Source: Bacillus sp. Marseille-P3661
Lineage (GTDB): Bacteria > Bacillota > Bacilli > Bacillales > Bacillaceae_J
Reading direction: 5' to 3'
Assembly: GCF_900240995.1 (NCBI RefSeq)
Contig: NZ_LT965954.1
Location: 693,042 to 757,041, forward strand
DNA length: 64,000 nucleotides
The notes under the pieces: generated by a model
Database searches by the model: none
What the model was told of the DNA's origin: nothing
What the model saw: only the letters and a program-made list of their open reading frames with translations
Program-made: the position numbers and the translations under genes
Shown here: piece by piece, positions 47,139 to 56,519 of the stretch
Layout: each line of letters begins with the position of its first letter
How positions within the stretch are numbered: position 1 is the stretch's first letter

Positions 47139-48050
47139 TTACCTTGCCTTCTTTCTTCTTCTGCAATAGACATTCGTTATAATAATCCCTATAAAAATGA
47201 TTACGGTCGCAAGAATGCCCCCCTCAGGCCCAAACTCCCCTCCTGTAAAGGTATTCGCTGTATCGTTCACTGTTATATTATATAGTCCATGGGGATCTGT
47301 TCCGCTGACCGGAAATCCAAATACGTTTCCTTGAAAATAGTTCCATGTTATATGATACCCTATTGGCATCCATAAATTTTTTGTAGTCCAGTACATATAA
47401 GAAAACAATAAACCGACTAATCCGATATTAATTAATCCTAGCAAACTAATATTTGGATTTGAGCCATGTGCAATCGAAAAAACTATCGCTGATACGACAT
47501 AAGATAACCAAGTTGAATGATAACGCCCAACCATCGTACACATTATGTAGCCACGGAAAAAAATTTCCTCTGAGAAACCAACTAATATAAATAAAATCAG
47601 AAAACTCAAAGAATATATAGAAAATTGCGGCGCTAGCAGACTATTTTCCAATTGGATCGCATTCGTTACCAACAAAATTACAAAAATAGCCGTCATTGAA
47701 CAACTACCAAGTATTAATCCTGCAGCTAAATCTTTAATATGTGAAACGTTAATGAGTAAGCCTAAATCAAGTATCGATTTCCTGTTCAACAGTTTCCAGG
47801 CAAGTAATGTCATTAAAAGCGATCCCAAAACACCGCCACCATTAATCATTAATTGGATCCATGGAAAATTACTAATCTCTGTTAAAATTTCTGTTTGTTT
47901 CTCACTACTTCTGATGCTTTCAAATAAATAGAAACCAGGTAAAGAAAAAATAATCTGGCCACTTATATAAAAAAACATTGCTGCTAGTATGAGCCATCCA
48001 GCCCGAACTAATCCGTATTTATTTTTAAATATATACATGTATACCTCCAA
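47139..48050 (-). CDS. CPBP-family intramembrane protease
   Basis: The 303-residue protein has about 8 spans and the CPBP (Abi) motifs: SEEIFFRGYI in one helix, then a FSIAHG-type His and a later GYHITWNY His. Such glutamate-dependent proteases process lipoproteins or bacteriocin-related peptides in some Gram-positives; here the substrate is unknown. The start region is preceded by a GGAGGTA site. Confidence 0.88.
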   Translation of the reverse strand: MEVYMYIFKNKYGLVRAGWLILAAMFFYISGQIIFSLPGFYLFESIRSSEKQTEILTEISNFPWIQLMINGGGVLGSLLMTLLAWKLLNRKSILDLGLLINVSHIKDLAAGLILGSCSMTAIFVILLVTNAIQLENSLLAPQFSIYSLSFLILFILVGFSEEIFFRGYIMCTMVGRYHSTWLSYVVSAIVFSIAHGSNPNISLLGLINIGLVGLLFSYMYWTTKNLWMPIGYHITWNYFQGNVFGFPVSGTDPHGLYNITVNDTANTFTGGEFGPEGGILATVIIFIGIIITNVYCRRRKKAR

Positions 48051-48059
48051 ATACAGTTA

Positions 48060-48205
48060 TTAGATAACCAATACCTTGGCCAGCCCCCGACAGGTAAACA
48101 TCGGCTAAAATCCTGTCGCAACGCGTATACTAACACGTCCCGTGTCGTGTCTTTCATCAGCTTTGAGATGGATATCATGGGGCTTTGGCGCTGAAGTTGG
48201 ATAAC
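48060..48205. repeat. dispersed GC-rich repeat, degenerate copy
   Basis: Segments such as GCATCGGCTAAAA-like, CCTGTCGCAACGC and GGCGCTGAAG recall the element at 21330-21600. The order is kept, but the sequence has decayed. It lies just upstream of the CPBP gene. Confidence 0.6.
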
Positions 48206-48568
48206 TACATACAAAATAAAATACTTATCTTTTAAAAAAAATTCTAAAAAATTGTGAGATTTCCCATAACAACTCAAAAATATAACTAAATAGTAGAATA
48301 GCTGAAACGCAAAAAAATATGAACGAAAGAGTCACGATGAATCTGTAAAAGCTACTTTTAAACATTAAGTCTATTTATCCTTTCTTGTATCAAGAAAATT
48401 GAAAAATATATTAACTTGTACCTTTTTATAAAATATGAATATTAAGACTTTTTATACAAAATATTTTTTGTAATTATTACTACTGCTTAAATCCTAAATC
48501 ATCCTTAACAATTACGGTAAAAGAAGTTATTATGTAGATTATGTAATTGTTTATAGGAGCTGAAAAAC
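48206..48568. other. AT-rich intergenic region
   Basis: About 360 bp between the divergent CPBP and YkgJ-type genes. I see no conserved repeat, hairpin or ORF with a ribosome site. Confidence 0.5.
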
Positions 48569-49303
48569 TTGAAATATTTAAACCATGACGAAATTACTGC
48601 AATTTGTAATAATATAAACGCTAAACATATCCCGAATGAACATTCCTTTGAGCAAAAGTTAGATGAGTTGTTTGAATTCAATCAGCTCAATAGCTCTGAA
48701 TTTTTACGGCATTCATTTAAAGAACTGTTAAAAAACGTAGATTCAGAAATTAAGGTCATTGAAGAAAAAGTAGATATTTCCGCTACTTGTCAAATAGGCT
48801 GTGCACATTGTTGTTACTTTCCGATCATCACTACTGCATTAGAGACAAGTCTTATTGTCAACGAGATAAGTAAACTACCTGATGAGAAAAAAGCAAATAT
48901 TATCGAGCATTTACGTCATTACTTTAATGTGAATGAACAAAAAATTCAAAACCTTTGCTCAATCGACTTTGAAGAACACAATGACTTTAAATATCAATAT
49001 ATTGCGGCACAATTACCTTGTCCTTTGTTAGATACAACTACAAATACTTGTCTTGCATATGAAGTTCGCCCTATTCCATGTCGAACATATTTAAATTATA
49101 GTCATCCAAACGTATGCAAAGACTCGTTCATGCCTAAAGAACCATTTAGTTATGAATTTTTACACGGGTATTATATGGACTCTTTAAATGAAATTCTTGA
49201 AGCAGTAATCTACGAAGAAGATCTGGATATTCAATTAGAGTACCCAAATGATTTATTTAGAATTGATTATCTGCCACTTCTTTTAAGAGAAAAACTTAGA
49301 TAA
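48569..49303 (+). CDS. YkgJ-family cysteine-cluster protein
   Basis: The 244-residue protein has the CxxxCCxxxx cluster CQIGCAHCCYFP, then CPLLDTTTNTC and a Pro-rich RPIPCRTY motif, typical of the YkgJ/CxxCxxCC family, proposed to bind iron or zinc. The function is unproven. AGGAG lies before a TTG start. A strong terminator follows. Confidence 0.85.
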   Translation: MKYLNHDEITAICNNINAKHIPNEHSFEQKLDELFEFNQLNSSEFLRHSFKELLKNVDSEIKVIEEKVDISATCQIGCAHCCYFPIITTALETSLIVNEISKLPDEKKANIIEHLRHYFNVNEQKIQNLCSIDFEEHNDFKYQYIAAQLPCPLLDTTTNTCLAYEVRPIPCRTYLNYSHPNVCKDSFMPKEPFSYEFLHGYYMDSLNEILEAVIYEEDLDIQLEYPNDLFRIDYLPLLLREKLR

Positions 49304-49373
49304 TTCATTTATAGGAGTGAGCACTTTCATTTATTAATAAAAAATAAAATAAGTTAAATGTTAAATTACCTCT

Positions 49374-49406
49374 AAAGCGAAACGAAAATGTTTCGCTTTT
49401 TTTTTC
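49374..49406 (+). terminator. terminator of the YkgJ-type gene
   Basis: AAAGCGAAAC pairs with GTTTCGCTTT over a 6-nt loop and is followed by T8 or more. Confidence 0.92.
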
Positions 49407-49478
49407 AATATTAGTAAAAATTATCCCTGGCTTTTTATTGTATAATAATGGTGAAATTTGAATTGGGTGGGGTTCACT

Positions 49479-50700
49479 ATGAATTGCCATTTATCGTCAA
49501 TAGGACTGACTTTATTTTCTATTATAACAATAGCTGGATGCAGTAATACAGATACTGTTTCTACTAAAGGGGAAACTGAACATCTAGTGCCTATAAAAGT
49601 TATAGCCGAATCACCCGAAGCCATCTCCTATTTTCAAATGAAAGAAGAAGAAATTAAGGAGAAGTATGGGATAGAACTAGTTTATAACTATCCACAAAGA
49701 ATAACTGATCGACTAGAGGATTATCTATTCTCAACTAATGAAAAGTATAATATATTTGTAACTTTTCCTGTAAAGATTCCGATGTATGTAGAACGTATGT
49801 TATTACCTTTAGATTCCTATATAGTTTCAGAACCTCAATTTGATCAAAATTTTATTCCAATTTATCGAAAACTATATATGAATTACAAGGGTCATGACTA
49901 CGGTATGGTATATGACGGTGATGCACGTTTACTATTTTACCGCAAAGATTTATTTAAACAATATAACGATGATTATAAAAAAAGGTAAGCATGGAACTAA
50001 CGCTAAAACTTGGGATGAATATGAACAAATTGCTACTTTTTTAACTCAGGATACAGATGGTGATGGGAAAATCGACATTTATGGGACAACTTCTTTATAT
50101 GCAGACTCAAAAAGATATATATGGTTTTCAGAGCGATTCCTGTCCATGGGCGGCAAATTTTTGACAATGAAATGAATCTCCTTATTTTATCTGAAGAAGG
50201 AATAAAGGCTATAAAAGATGAGCTTAAATTACGTGATAGCGGTACAACACCACATGAGGCGATGTATGATTGGGTCGACCTTAACCATGCGTTCTTCAAG
50301 GTCAGCTCGCTATGGTTTTACAATGGAGTGATACAGCAAGATTTTCGTACGACAAAAAAAACTGGGAATCTAAGATTACAAACAAAGTAGACTGGTTTGC
50401 TGTACCAGGTTATTCAACAGATGCCCCAACCGGTGGCGCATGGATCGGACGAGTACTAGCCATATCCAAAGATTCCAAAATTCCTGATAAAGCATGGCAA
50501 GTTATTCAGCATTTTTGAATTTACATGTTATTTGTGAAGGTGTTGAAAATGAAAGCCAGGTTGACTTTTTGCAAAAAAATAATTGTGATGAAATTCAAGG
50601 CTATTATTTCAGTCATCCATTATCATCCCGGGATTTAGAACAAAAGTTTCAGGACATTCAACATTCAGCATTACATTGGTCAAAAATTAAGCAAATATGA
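49479..50700 (+). pseudogene. Decayed solute-binding lipoprotein joined to an EAL-domain tail
   Basis: The first 170 codons encode a lipoprotein (signal ending IAGC) of the extracellular sugar-binding type. At least three frameshifts follow; pieces in other frames keep the family's TWDEYEQIATFLTQD, TTSLYAD and GGAWIGRVLAISK blocks up to about 50516. The frame then turns into VICEGVENESQVDFLQ...QGYYFSHPL, the C-terminal part of an EAL cyclic-di-GMP phosphodiesterase, without its catalytic half. This marks a large deletion joining two unrelated genes. Confidence 0.85.
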
Positions 50701-50751
50701 TTATAACCTTTCTGTACATAACTGAATAAGCTGTGTACAGGAGGCGATAAC

Positions 50752-51171
50752 ATGATCGAAAACATCCAAGCAAATTCGTTAGATATTGCAATGGTAGCAG
50801 CCGTCATTGCCGCATTAGTTTCCCTAATTGGAAATGCTTTTAATATTGATAAACGCTATCGTGCATTGTATGCTTTGGGATTCTCCATTCTCATTGTATT
50901 ATTACCATCCGCATGGATTGATAAGGTTCTGACAGCTTTAATTATCGGTCTAACTGCCAGCGGGGTATATACCCAGGTTAAACCAAGGGATTACCAAACT
51001 AAGAACATTAAAGCTAATAAAGAGCCATCCAATACCCTTGACGAATTCGATGCTGAGCATGAAATTCCGACGATAGATATAGCGACTGGTCAAATTCAAC
51101 ACAATACAGATACAGCGACTAGCCAACAAAGTTCCAAAAAGCCTGACGATGAATGGATAGACAAGGTTTAA
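50752..51171 (+). CDS. two-span membrane protein with hydrophilic tail
   Basis: The 139-residue protein has two to three N-terminal hydrophobic helices and a polar C-terminal tail rich in Asp, Thr and Gln. The layout is that of holin-like or small stress proteins, but I cannot assign it. AGGAGGCGATAAC precedes the ATG. A terminator follows. Confidence 0.6.
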   Translation: MIENIQANSLDIAMVAAVIAALVSLIGNAFNIDKRYRALYALGFSILIVLLPSAWIDKVLTALIIGLTASGVYTQVKPRDYQTKNIKANKEPSNTLDEFDAEHEIPTIDIATGQIQHNTDTATSQQSSKKPDDEWIDKV

Positions 51172-51203
51172 CTGCTAGCAAAACGCCTAGCAGTTTTATT
51201 TTT
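51170..51203 (+). terminator. terminator of the 50752 gene
   Basis: AACTGCTAG pairs with CTAGCAGTT over an 8-nt loop and runs into T. Confidence 0.88.
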
Positions 51204-51276
51204 TATTAAGAAAATTAGTGATATAATTCATAAGAAATTAAACAATGATCGCAACTGTAATTTAGGAGTGAATATA

Positions 51277-51831
51277 ATGAAAAGATGTACATGGTGTACA
51301 GATGATCCTATATATATTAAATACCATGATGAGGAATGGGGAGTCCCCGTTTATGATGATCATAAACTTTTTGAAATGTTAATCTTAGAAGGTGCACAAG
51401 CAGGTCTCAGTTGGCTTACTATTCTCAAAAAACGGGACAACTACCGAAAAGCTTTCGATAACTTTGACCCAAATATTATTGCACAATATAACGAACAAAA
51501 GCTTAATGAGCTTTTAAATAACCCAGGTATTGTAAGAAATAGACTTAAAATTAATGCAACAATAACAAATGCAAAAGCATTCTTAAAAGTACAAGAAGAG
51601 TTTGGTACTTTTAGTCAATACATATGGCAGTTTGTAAATCGTGCACCTCAAGTAAATCATTGGAAAAGCCAAGCTGAGGTACCCATTACAACTTCTGAAA
51701 GTGACAAAATGAGTAAAGACTTAAAAAAGCGGGAATTTAAATTTGTCGGTTCTACCATTTGCTACTCCTATATGCAAGCTGTAGGGATGGTAAATGATCA
51801 TCTCGTAGATTGTTTTTGTCATCAACGGTAG
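51277..51831 (+). CDS. tag: Tag: DNA-3-methyladenine glycosylase I
   Basis: The protein of about 184 residues begins MKRCTWCTDDPIYIKYHDEEWGVP. The zinc-binding Cys near the start and CysXHis-type end (HLVDCFCHQ) are typical of the Tag family, which excises 3-methyladenine. The length matches. I chose the ATG 9 nt inside the longer ORF because GGAG is 9 nt upstream. Confidence 0.95.
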   Translation: MKRCTWCTDDPIYIKYHDEEWGVPVYDDHKLFEMLILEGAQAGLSWLTILKKRDNYRKAFDNFDPNIIAQYNEQKLNELLNNPGIVRNRLKINATITNAKAFLKVQEEFGTFSQYIWQFVNRAPQVNHWKSQAEVPITTSESDKMSKDLKKREFKFVGSTICYSYMQAVGMVNDHLVDCFCHQR

Positions 51832-51884
51832 AGCTAGACTTGAATTGGAATTTTTGGATTATGCAATCAAACTCCTTTTTTGGT

Positions 51885-52032
51885 ATTCTGACGCAGAGTG
51901 ACTTGATTTCGGCTTGGATTGGCAGAATCAGCAGGATTTTCTGACTCGTTCTCACCTTCTACCGCTTGCTCGGTCAGAATCCTACCCCTTTTCTGACTCG
52001 TTTTTACCTTTTACCGCATACTCTGTCAGTTT
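51885..52032. repeat. 52-bp repeat units related to array 1-300
   Basis: CTGAC blocks lie at 51888, 51941 and 51993, steps of 53 and 52 bp, with the TTTCTGACTCGTTTTT and TACCGCTTGCTCGGTCAGAATC elements seen in the array at 1-300. About two to three degenerate units follow the tag gene. The remaining 200 bp to the next gene are AT-rich with no ORF. Confidence 0.75.
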
Positions 52033-52227
52033 ATTCCCCTTCTCCACGAATTCCACCTGCACCGTTTGGATTATTTGACCCCACTCTTGAATTGTTTTTT
52101 TCCACTTTATGATTAGTTGATTTGATTTTACTTACCCCTTAAAATAATTTAATAATTATTATTAGCATACTAATCAAAGGTAAGTACCATAGCTCAAAAA
52201 AAATAGATTAATAATGGAGTGAATCCA

Positions 52228-52704
52228 ATGAATATATATCAATATACAGTAAAGAACATAAATGGAGATGATATCAGTTTAAGCGACTATAAAGGCAAAG
52301 TTTTATTAATTGTTAATACAGCTAGCAATTGTGGATTTACTCCCCAATTGTCGCAACTTCAAAATATTTATGATATGTATAACGAACAAGGATTTACTAT
52401 TCTTGGCTTCCCTTGTAATCAGTTTGCGAATCAAGAGCCTGGGACCAATTTTGAAATACATGGCTTTTGCAATTTAAATTACGGTGTGACTTTTCCGTTA
52501 TTTGAAAAGATAGCTGTAAATGGTCAACATGCACATCCTCTTTTCAAATTTTTGAAAGTACAGGCACCTGGTATTCTTGGTACTAAAAGTATCAAATGGA
52601 ATTTCACAAAGTTTCTTGTTACTGCTGACGGACAGGTTTTTAAACGATACTCTCCTAATATACAGCCAGTTAAACTAATCAATGATATTGAATCACTATT
52701 ATAA
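52228..52704 (+). CDS. bsaA: Glutathione/thiol peroxidase (GPx family)
   Basis: The protein of about 158 residues contains NTASNCGFT with the peroxidatic Cys (Sec in animal GPx), the FPCNQFANQEPG block and the WNFTKFL end. Bacterial members usually use thioredoxin. The codon here is an ordinary Cys (TGT), not UGA. The start follows GGAG by 8 nt; a longer ORF start upstream is not favoured. The symbol follows the B. subtilis homologue. Confidence 0.9.
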   Translation: MNIYQYTVKNINGDDISLSDYKGKVLLIVNTASNCGFTPQLSQLQNIYDMYNEQGFTILGFPCNQFANQEPGTNFEIHGFCNLNYGVTFPLFEKIAVNGQHAHPLFKFLKVQAPGILGTKSIKWNFTKFLVTADGQVFKRYSPNIQPVKLINDIESLL

Positions 52705-52763
52705 TAAATTTAAACATACTTAGGTTTTATATTGTCAAAATCATACCAATGCGTAGGTGTTTT

Positions 52764-53570
52764 ATGTACTTAATAAAGGGACTAATTATGATAATTCTTA
52801 TTCTGACTCTTTCTTCATGTTCTTTATCAATAATTAAGCATGAGGAAAGTAAGGTGACGGCACTGTCCAGTAAAAGGTCAACCAATATACAAGAAAAACA
52901 AAAAGTTTCTAGTGAATTTTTCTTTAGGGAATTATATATTGTTGCGCTAGGCGATTCATTAACTGCTGGAGTAGGTGACGTTTCTAATAATAAAGGATAT
53001 TTAGCCCATATTAAACAGAAATTAAACGCAAACCCACTTGTCGATTCGCAAATAGTTAATTATGGGATTAGCGGATACAATACAACTGATTTGTTAAATA
53101 AAATAAAAACAGCTGAGGTTTTAAACGATCTGAAAAAAGCAGAGATTATACTCTTAACGATTGGTGGAAATGACCTTTTAAAAACAGCAGTTGATAACTT
53201 CCCGTATTTTTCTGTCGATGTTTTTACAAAACCAAGGCAGGAATATGAAGAAAATCTTCAGTCTATTATTAATTTTATTCGTACCCATAATACGGAGTCT
53301 CATATTATATTAGTGGGGCTTTATAATCCTTTCTATAAATGGTTTAATAATGTTCCTGAGGTAAACGACATTATTAACGGATGGAATCAAAGTAGTGAAA
53401 AAATATTAGCAGCTTATGATAACACCCATTTGGTTAAAATTGATGATCTGTTTCTCAACCGTCAGACTGAACTTTTATTTGATGATCAATTTCACCCCAA
53501 TCATACAGGTTACCAATTGATTAGTGAGCGTGTTTATGAGGTTCTACGTGCAGAGTTTTATCTCCAATAA
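52764..53570 (+). CDS. ypmR: YpmR-like GDSL lipase/esterase lipoprotein
   Basis: The protein of about 268 residues has a lipoprotein signal ending LSSC, then SGNH-hydrolase blocks: ALGDSLTAGVG (nucleophile Ser), GGNDLL (Asn) and DDQFHPNHTGY (Asp, His). It lies directly before ypmS, as in B. subtilis. The start is uncertain: the ATG at 52749 is an alternative, and ribosome sites are weak for both. Confidence 0.88.
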   Translation: MYLIKGLIMIILILTLSSCSLSIIKHEESKVTALSSKRSTNIQEKQKVSSEFFFRELYIVALGDSLTAGVGDVSNNKGYLAHIKQKLNANPLVDSQIVNYGISGYNTTDLLNKIKTAEVLNDLKKAEIILLTIGGNDLLKTAVDNFPYFSVDVFTKPRQEYEENLQSIINFIRTHNTESHIILVGLYNPFYKWFNNVPEVNDIINGWNQSSEKILAAYDNTHLVKIDDLFLNRQTELLFDDQFHPNHTGYQLISERVYEVLRAEFYLQ

Positions 53571-53606
53571 GATTGCAGCATGCTGGTCCGTGGAGGTCAA
53601 TTAATA

Positions 53607-54182
53607 ATGAATAAATGGAAACTTCTTTTTTTTATTTTATTAAGCGTGAATTTAATCTTCCTCACTTTAATCTTTTATGTAATATATAAACCACAGCAAA
53701 ATATAGAAAAACTACACTCTGTAAACTTTAATAATGAACAAAAGCTTCAATTTTTGGTCCAGACCAATAAATACACTTTAAACAATTATATCAATGAATA
53801 TATTAATAAGAATTCAAGTAAGCCACCCTACACCTATAGAGTGTTACTTGAAGATGATGTAAAATTATCAGGACATATGGAAATTTTCACAAATAAAGTT
53901 GAGTACTTATTAACCTTTGACCCACAAGTAACTAGAGATGGTAACCTACTTCTTCGTCAAAAACAAATTTCATTAGGCAGACTAGAGCTCCCAGCCCCTT
54001 TTGTATTAAGTTATATCGAAAAATATTACCAGCTCCCTGATTGGGTTTCTATTTATCCAAATGAAAAAACAATTCATCTTAAAATAACAGACCTTACATT
54101 TGCTCAGAAATATAAACTTATTATGAAAGAATTTAATTTAAAAAAAAATGAAATAGTCTTCAATTTATCAACAGTAGAGTAA
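53607..54182 (+). CDS. ypmS: YpmS-like DUF2140 membrane-anchored protein
   Basis: The protein of about 191 residues has one N-terminal membrane anchor and an extracytoplasmic beta-rich domain matching YpmS. Together with the GDSL lipoprotein it forms the ypmR-ypmS pair, suggesting envelope lipid or glycan work. The ATG is chosen because GGAGGT lies 9 nt upstream. A terminator follows. Confidence 0.85.
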   Translation: MNKWKLLFFILLSVNLIFLTLIFYVIYKPQQNIEKLHSVNFNNEQKLQFLVQTNKYTLNNYINEYINKNSSKPPYTYRVLLEDDVKLSGHMEIFTNKVEYLLTFDPQVTRDGNLLLRQKQISLGRLELPAPFVLSYIEKYYQLPDWVSIYPNEKTIHLKITDLTFAQKYKLIMKEFNLKKNEIVFNLSTVE

Positions 54183-54205
54183 CCTTTACGATTTTTCTGC
54201 AACGT

Positions 54206-54239
54206 AAAAATGCTCAGCACTATTTCTGAGCATTTTTCT
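54206..54239 (+). terminator. terminator of ypmS
   Basis: AAAAATGCTCAG pairs with CTGAGCATTTTT over an 8-nt loop. Confidence 0.92.
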
Positions 54240-54404
54240 CCCGTGATAAGAAAGTGAATTTTTCTCTATACATTTCTACTTTTTATTTTAAGTTAATGTG
54301 AATTTTTATTCCCTATTTCTTTTAATAGTTCACAAATATTTAACAAAGTCGTGATATAATTATGACAAATATAGTACAATTTTATAAAACTGGAGGGGAT
54401 CGCA

Positions 54405-54614
54405 ATGTTTCGTGTTGGCGCATCCATAATTCTTGGTTTAATTTTATTTTTATTTGAGGCGTATATTGTTATGAAGTTAAAAAATCATAATGCCGCATAC
54501 CTAGGAGACATCAATCAATTTATTAGTTTATGGGCAGTTAATTTCTTCTTTGTTTATACAATACTTACAGATGTAAAAAATAGTTGGGAGAGCAGACGCA
54601 GCGTTCAAAACTAA
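54405..54614 (+). CDS. 69-residue two-span membrane protein
   Basis: It starts MFRVGASIILGLILFLFEAY and has a second hydrophobic segment around ISLWAVNFFFVYTIL, ending in a charged tail. GGAGGG precedes the ATG. A TAAAAGCC/GGCTTTTTA terminator lies at about 54633-54668. The family is not recognised. Confidence 0.65.
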   Translation: MFRVGASIILGLILFLFEAYIVMKLKNHNAAYLGDINQFISLWAVNFFFVYTILTDVKNSWESRRSVQN

Positions 54615-54700
54615 TATCATAATCTCTACATATTAAAAGCCCTTGCTATGCCAAAGGCTTTTTATTTTTCCTATTCGATTCTAAATTGTCGGTCCTAAAC

Positions 54701-55723
54701 TCACTTCTTTTTAAGAAAATGTTCAATTAATTGATTTAATCTTTCTAATTGAAAAGCATATTCATATATAGTGGACCCCACAATAACAAGGCGTAATTTA
54801 TCACTACCACTTTTAGATGTATCCATTACCTTTTCGAGGAACGCCCTGCTTTCAGTTGTTACATTGTCCAACCGGTGTTCATCCACCTTTATCTTACCAT
54901 CATACTTTAATAAGAAATGCTCGTGACATTTTATCAAATACTCTAAGTGGGCATCAAAAAGTTGATTTTCCAACTCCGACGATTTGCTTTGAAAATAGTG
55001 TTCATCAATTATTTTAAGAACATCTGCACCCAGTTGCAGTGATTTCAGCATTTGCTTAAAAACGATTATCTCTCGTTGATCTACAGGCTTTAGTTTCGCC
55101 AACTTTTCTCGTTCTTCATCAAACATCTTAAATTGTTCTTTTAGCTTATCCATATCTCTTTCTAACTTTACTAATTGCTCTTGAAAAAGCTTTTCTTTCA
55201 TTTCATTTGAGATGGATGTTCGGATAAGTAACGACATATTATCAAATACTACCCTACTTTGATCTAAATAGTTATTTCTATGTGTAGGTGGATAAATTAG
55301 GATATTAACTAAAAATGCTGAGGTCATCCCGATTAATATAATCAAAAATCGGTTAAACGTATATATCCCAAGGTCACCATCTCCCGGAGCACTCATAATC
55401 GCTAATACGGTAACAAGACTTAATGAAATAGTTCGTTCCATTTTTAGTTTTAAACTAATTAATATAACAACAATTAATACAACACCAATCGAAAAAGGGT
55501 TACTGCCAAAATAATAAACTGCTGCTAAGGCAATAAGTGCCCCTAGTGTATTAGTTTTAAGTTGATCTATTACCTGTTGCCACGTCCGATATACAGAAGG
55601 CTGAATCGTTACTATAGCTGCTACTCCAGCAAAAACAGCTGGTTCAAGGCTTAATAATGAACAAATATATAATGCCAATGTTACTGAAATACCCGTTTTT
55701 ATAACACGTGGACCTAACGTCAC
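54701..55723 (-). CDS. Aromatic-acid-exporter-like (ArAE/DUF939) membrane protein
   Basis: The 340-residue protein has six N-terminal membrane spans, including the GVAAIVTIQPSVYRTW and NTLGALIA motifs of the ArAE family. A cytosolic helical domain of about 180 residues rich in Lys, Glu and Leu follows. Some Bacillus relatives are called YqjA or YgaE. The transport substrate is not known. Confidence 0.85.
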   Translation of the reverse strand: MTLGPRVIKTGISVTLALYICSLLSLEPAVFAGVAAIVTIQPSVYRTWQQVIDQLKTNTLGALIALAAVYYFGSNPFSIGVVLIVVILISLKLKMERTISLSLVTVLAIMSAPGDGDLGIYTFNRFLIILIGMTSAFLVNILIYPPTHRNNYLDQSRVVFDNMSLLIRTSISNEMKEKLFQEQLVKLERDMDKLKEQFKMFDEEREKLAKLKPVDQREIIVFKQMLKSLQLGADVLKIIDEHYFQSKSSELENQLFDAHLEYLIKCHEHFLLKYDGKIKVDEHRLDNVTTESRAFLEKVMDTSKSGSDKLRLVIVGSTIYEYAFQLERLNQLIEHFLKKK

Positions 55724-55925
55724 GTTATCCCCCCCTTGCCTTACTCAACTTTATTATATACATATCCATCAGATTACATCTTACACAAAACTCATTTCTT
55801 TTTATAGTAGTTGAAGGTAAATTTTACCCTTTGGAAGTTCGGAATTTCTTTCGATTCTTCGGAGATTCTATAACTGTGCGTCAAGAAAGGTGGCACATTT
55901 TATGAATATTCTAAGGAGGCTTAAA

Positions 55926-56435
55926 ATGGGGATACTGAGTGGAAATCCTAAAGATGAACCGATGCATTATGGTGAGGTGTTTGGGGCATGGTCATATTTA
56001 AATGTAGCTCAAGCAGCTGTGGCAGGTTTGCAAGTAATGTTAAACCACACTGGAGATGAAGACCTCTATAGATTAATTGAAGAGGCTATTCAAAACAGCA
56101 AACAAGAAGCTAAACAAATCGAAGAACTCCTTAAGGAAAATGGGGTAGCATTACCTCCTGCACCACCTGAACGTGCAGAGGCATGTTTAGAAGATATTCC
56201 AGCCGGAGCAAGGATTCAAGATCCAGAAGTTTCAGCAAGCATTTCAAAGGATCTTGCAGCCGGCTTAGTGGCCTGCAGTCATATCATTGGTCAATGTACA
56301 CGTGAAGATATTGCCATGATGTTCGGTCAATTTCATAATCAAAAAATGGCATTAGCCGGAAAATTTTTACGCTTAAATAAAGAAAAAGGTTGGTTGGTAG
56401 TTCCGCCACTCCATCATCATAAAAAAGAATGTTAA
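55926..56435 (+). CDS. DUF3231 ferritin-like protein
   Basis: The protein of about 169 residues begins MGILSGNPKDEPMHYGEVFG and contains GLVACSHIIGQCTREDIAMMFGQFH, both typical of single-unit DUF3231 proteins in spore formers. It is mainly helical. The function is unknown; in Bacillus some members are spore-associated. AAGGAGG lies 6 nt before the ATG. A terminator AGGAGC/GCTCCT follows at 56485-56517. Confidence 0.85.
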   Translation: MGILSGNPKDEPMHYGEVFGAWSYLNVAQAAVAGLQVMLNHTGDEDLYRLIEEAIQNSKQEAKQIEELLKENGVALPPAPPERAEACLEDIPAGARIQDPEVSASISKDLAAGLVACSHIIGQCTREDIAMMFGQFHNQKMALAGKFLRLNKEKGWLVVPPLHHHKKEC

Positions 56436-56519
56436 CTACCACTGTACGTATTTCCAAATATTTGGTGTAAATCTAAATTAGAAAAGGAGCTAACCGCCCG
56501 TTTGGGGTTATGCTCCTAT

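Noticed and set aside
48008-48277. 89-residue minus-strand ORF upstream of the CPBP gene
   Set aside because: It runs through the dispersed repeat and overlaps the CPBP start; no family resemblance.
52228-52704. Selenocysteine glutathione peroxidase
   Set aside because: The active-site codon is TGT (Cys), not TGA.
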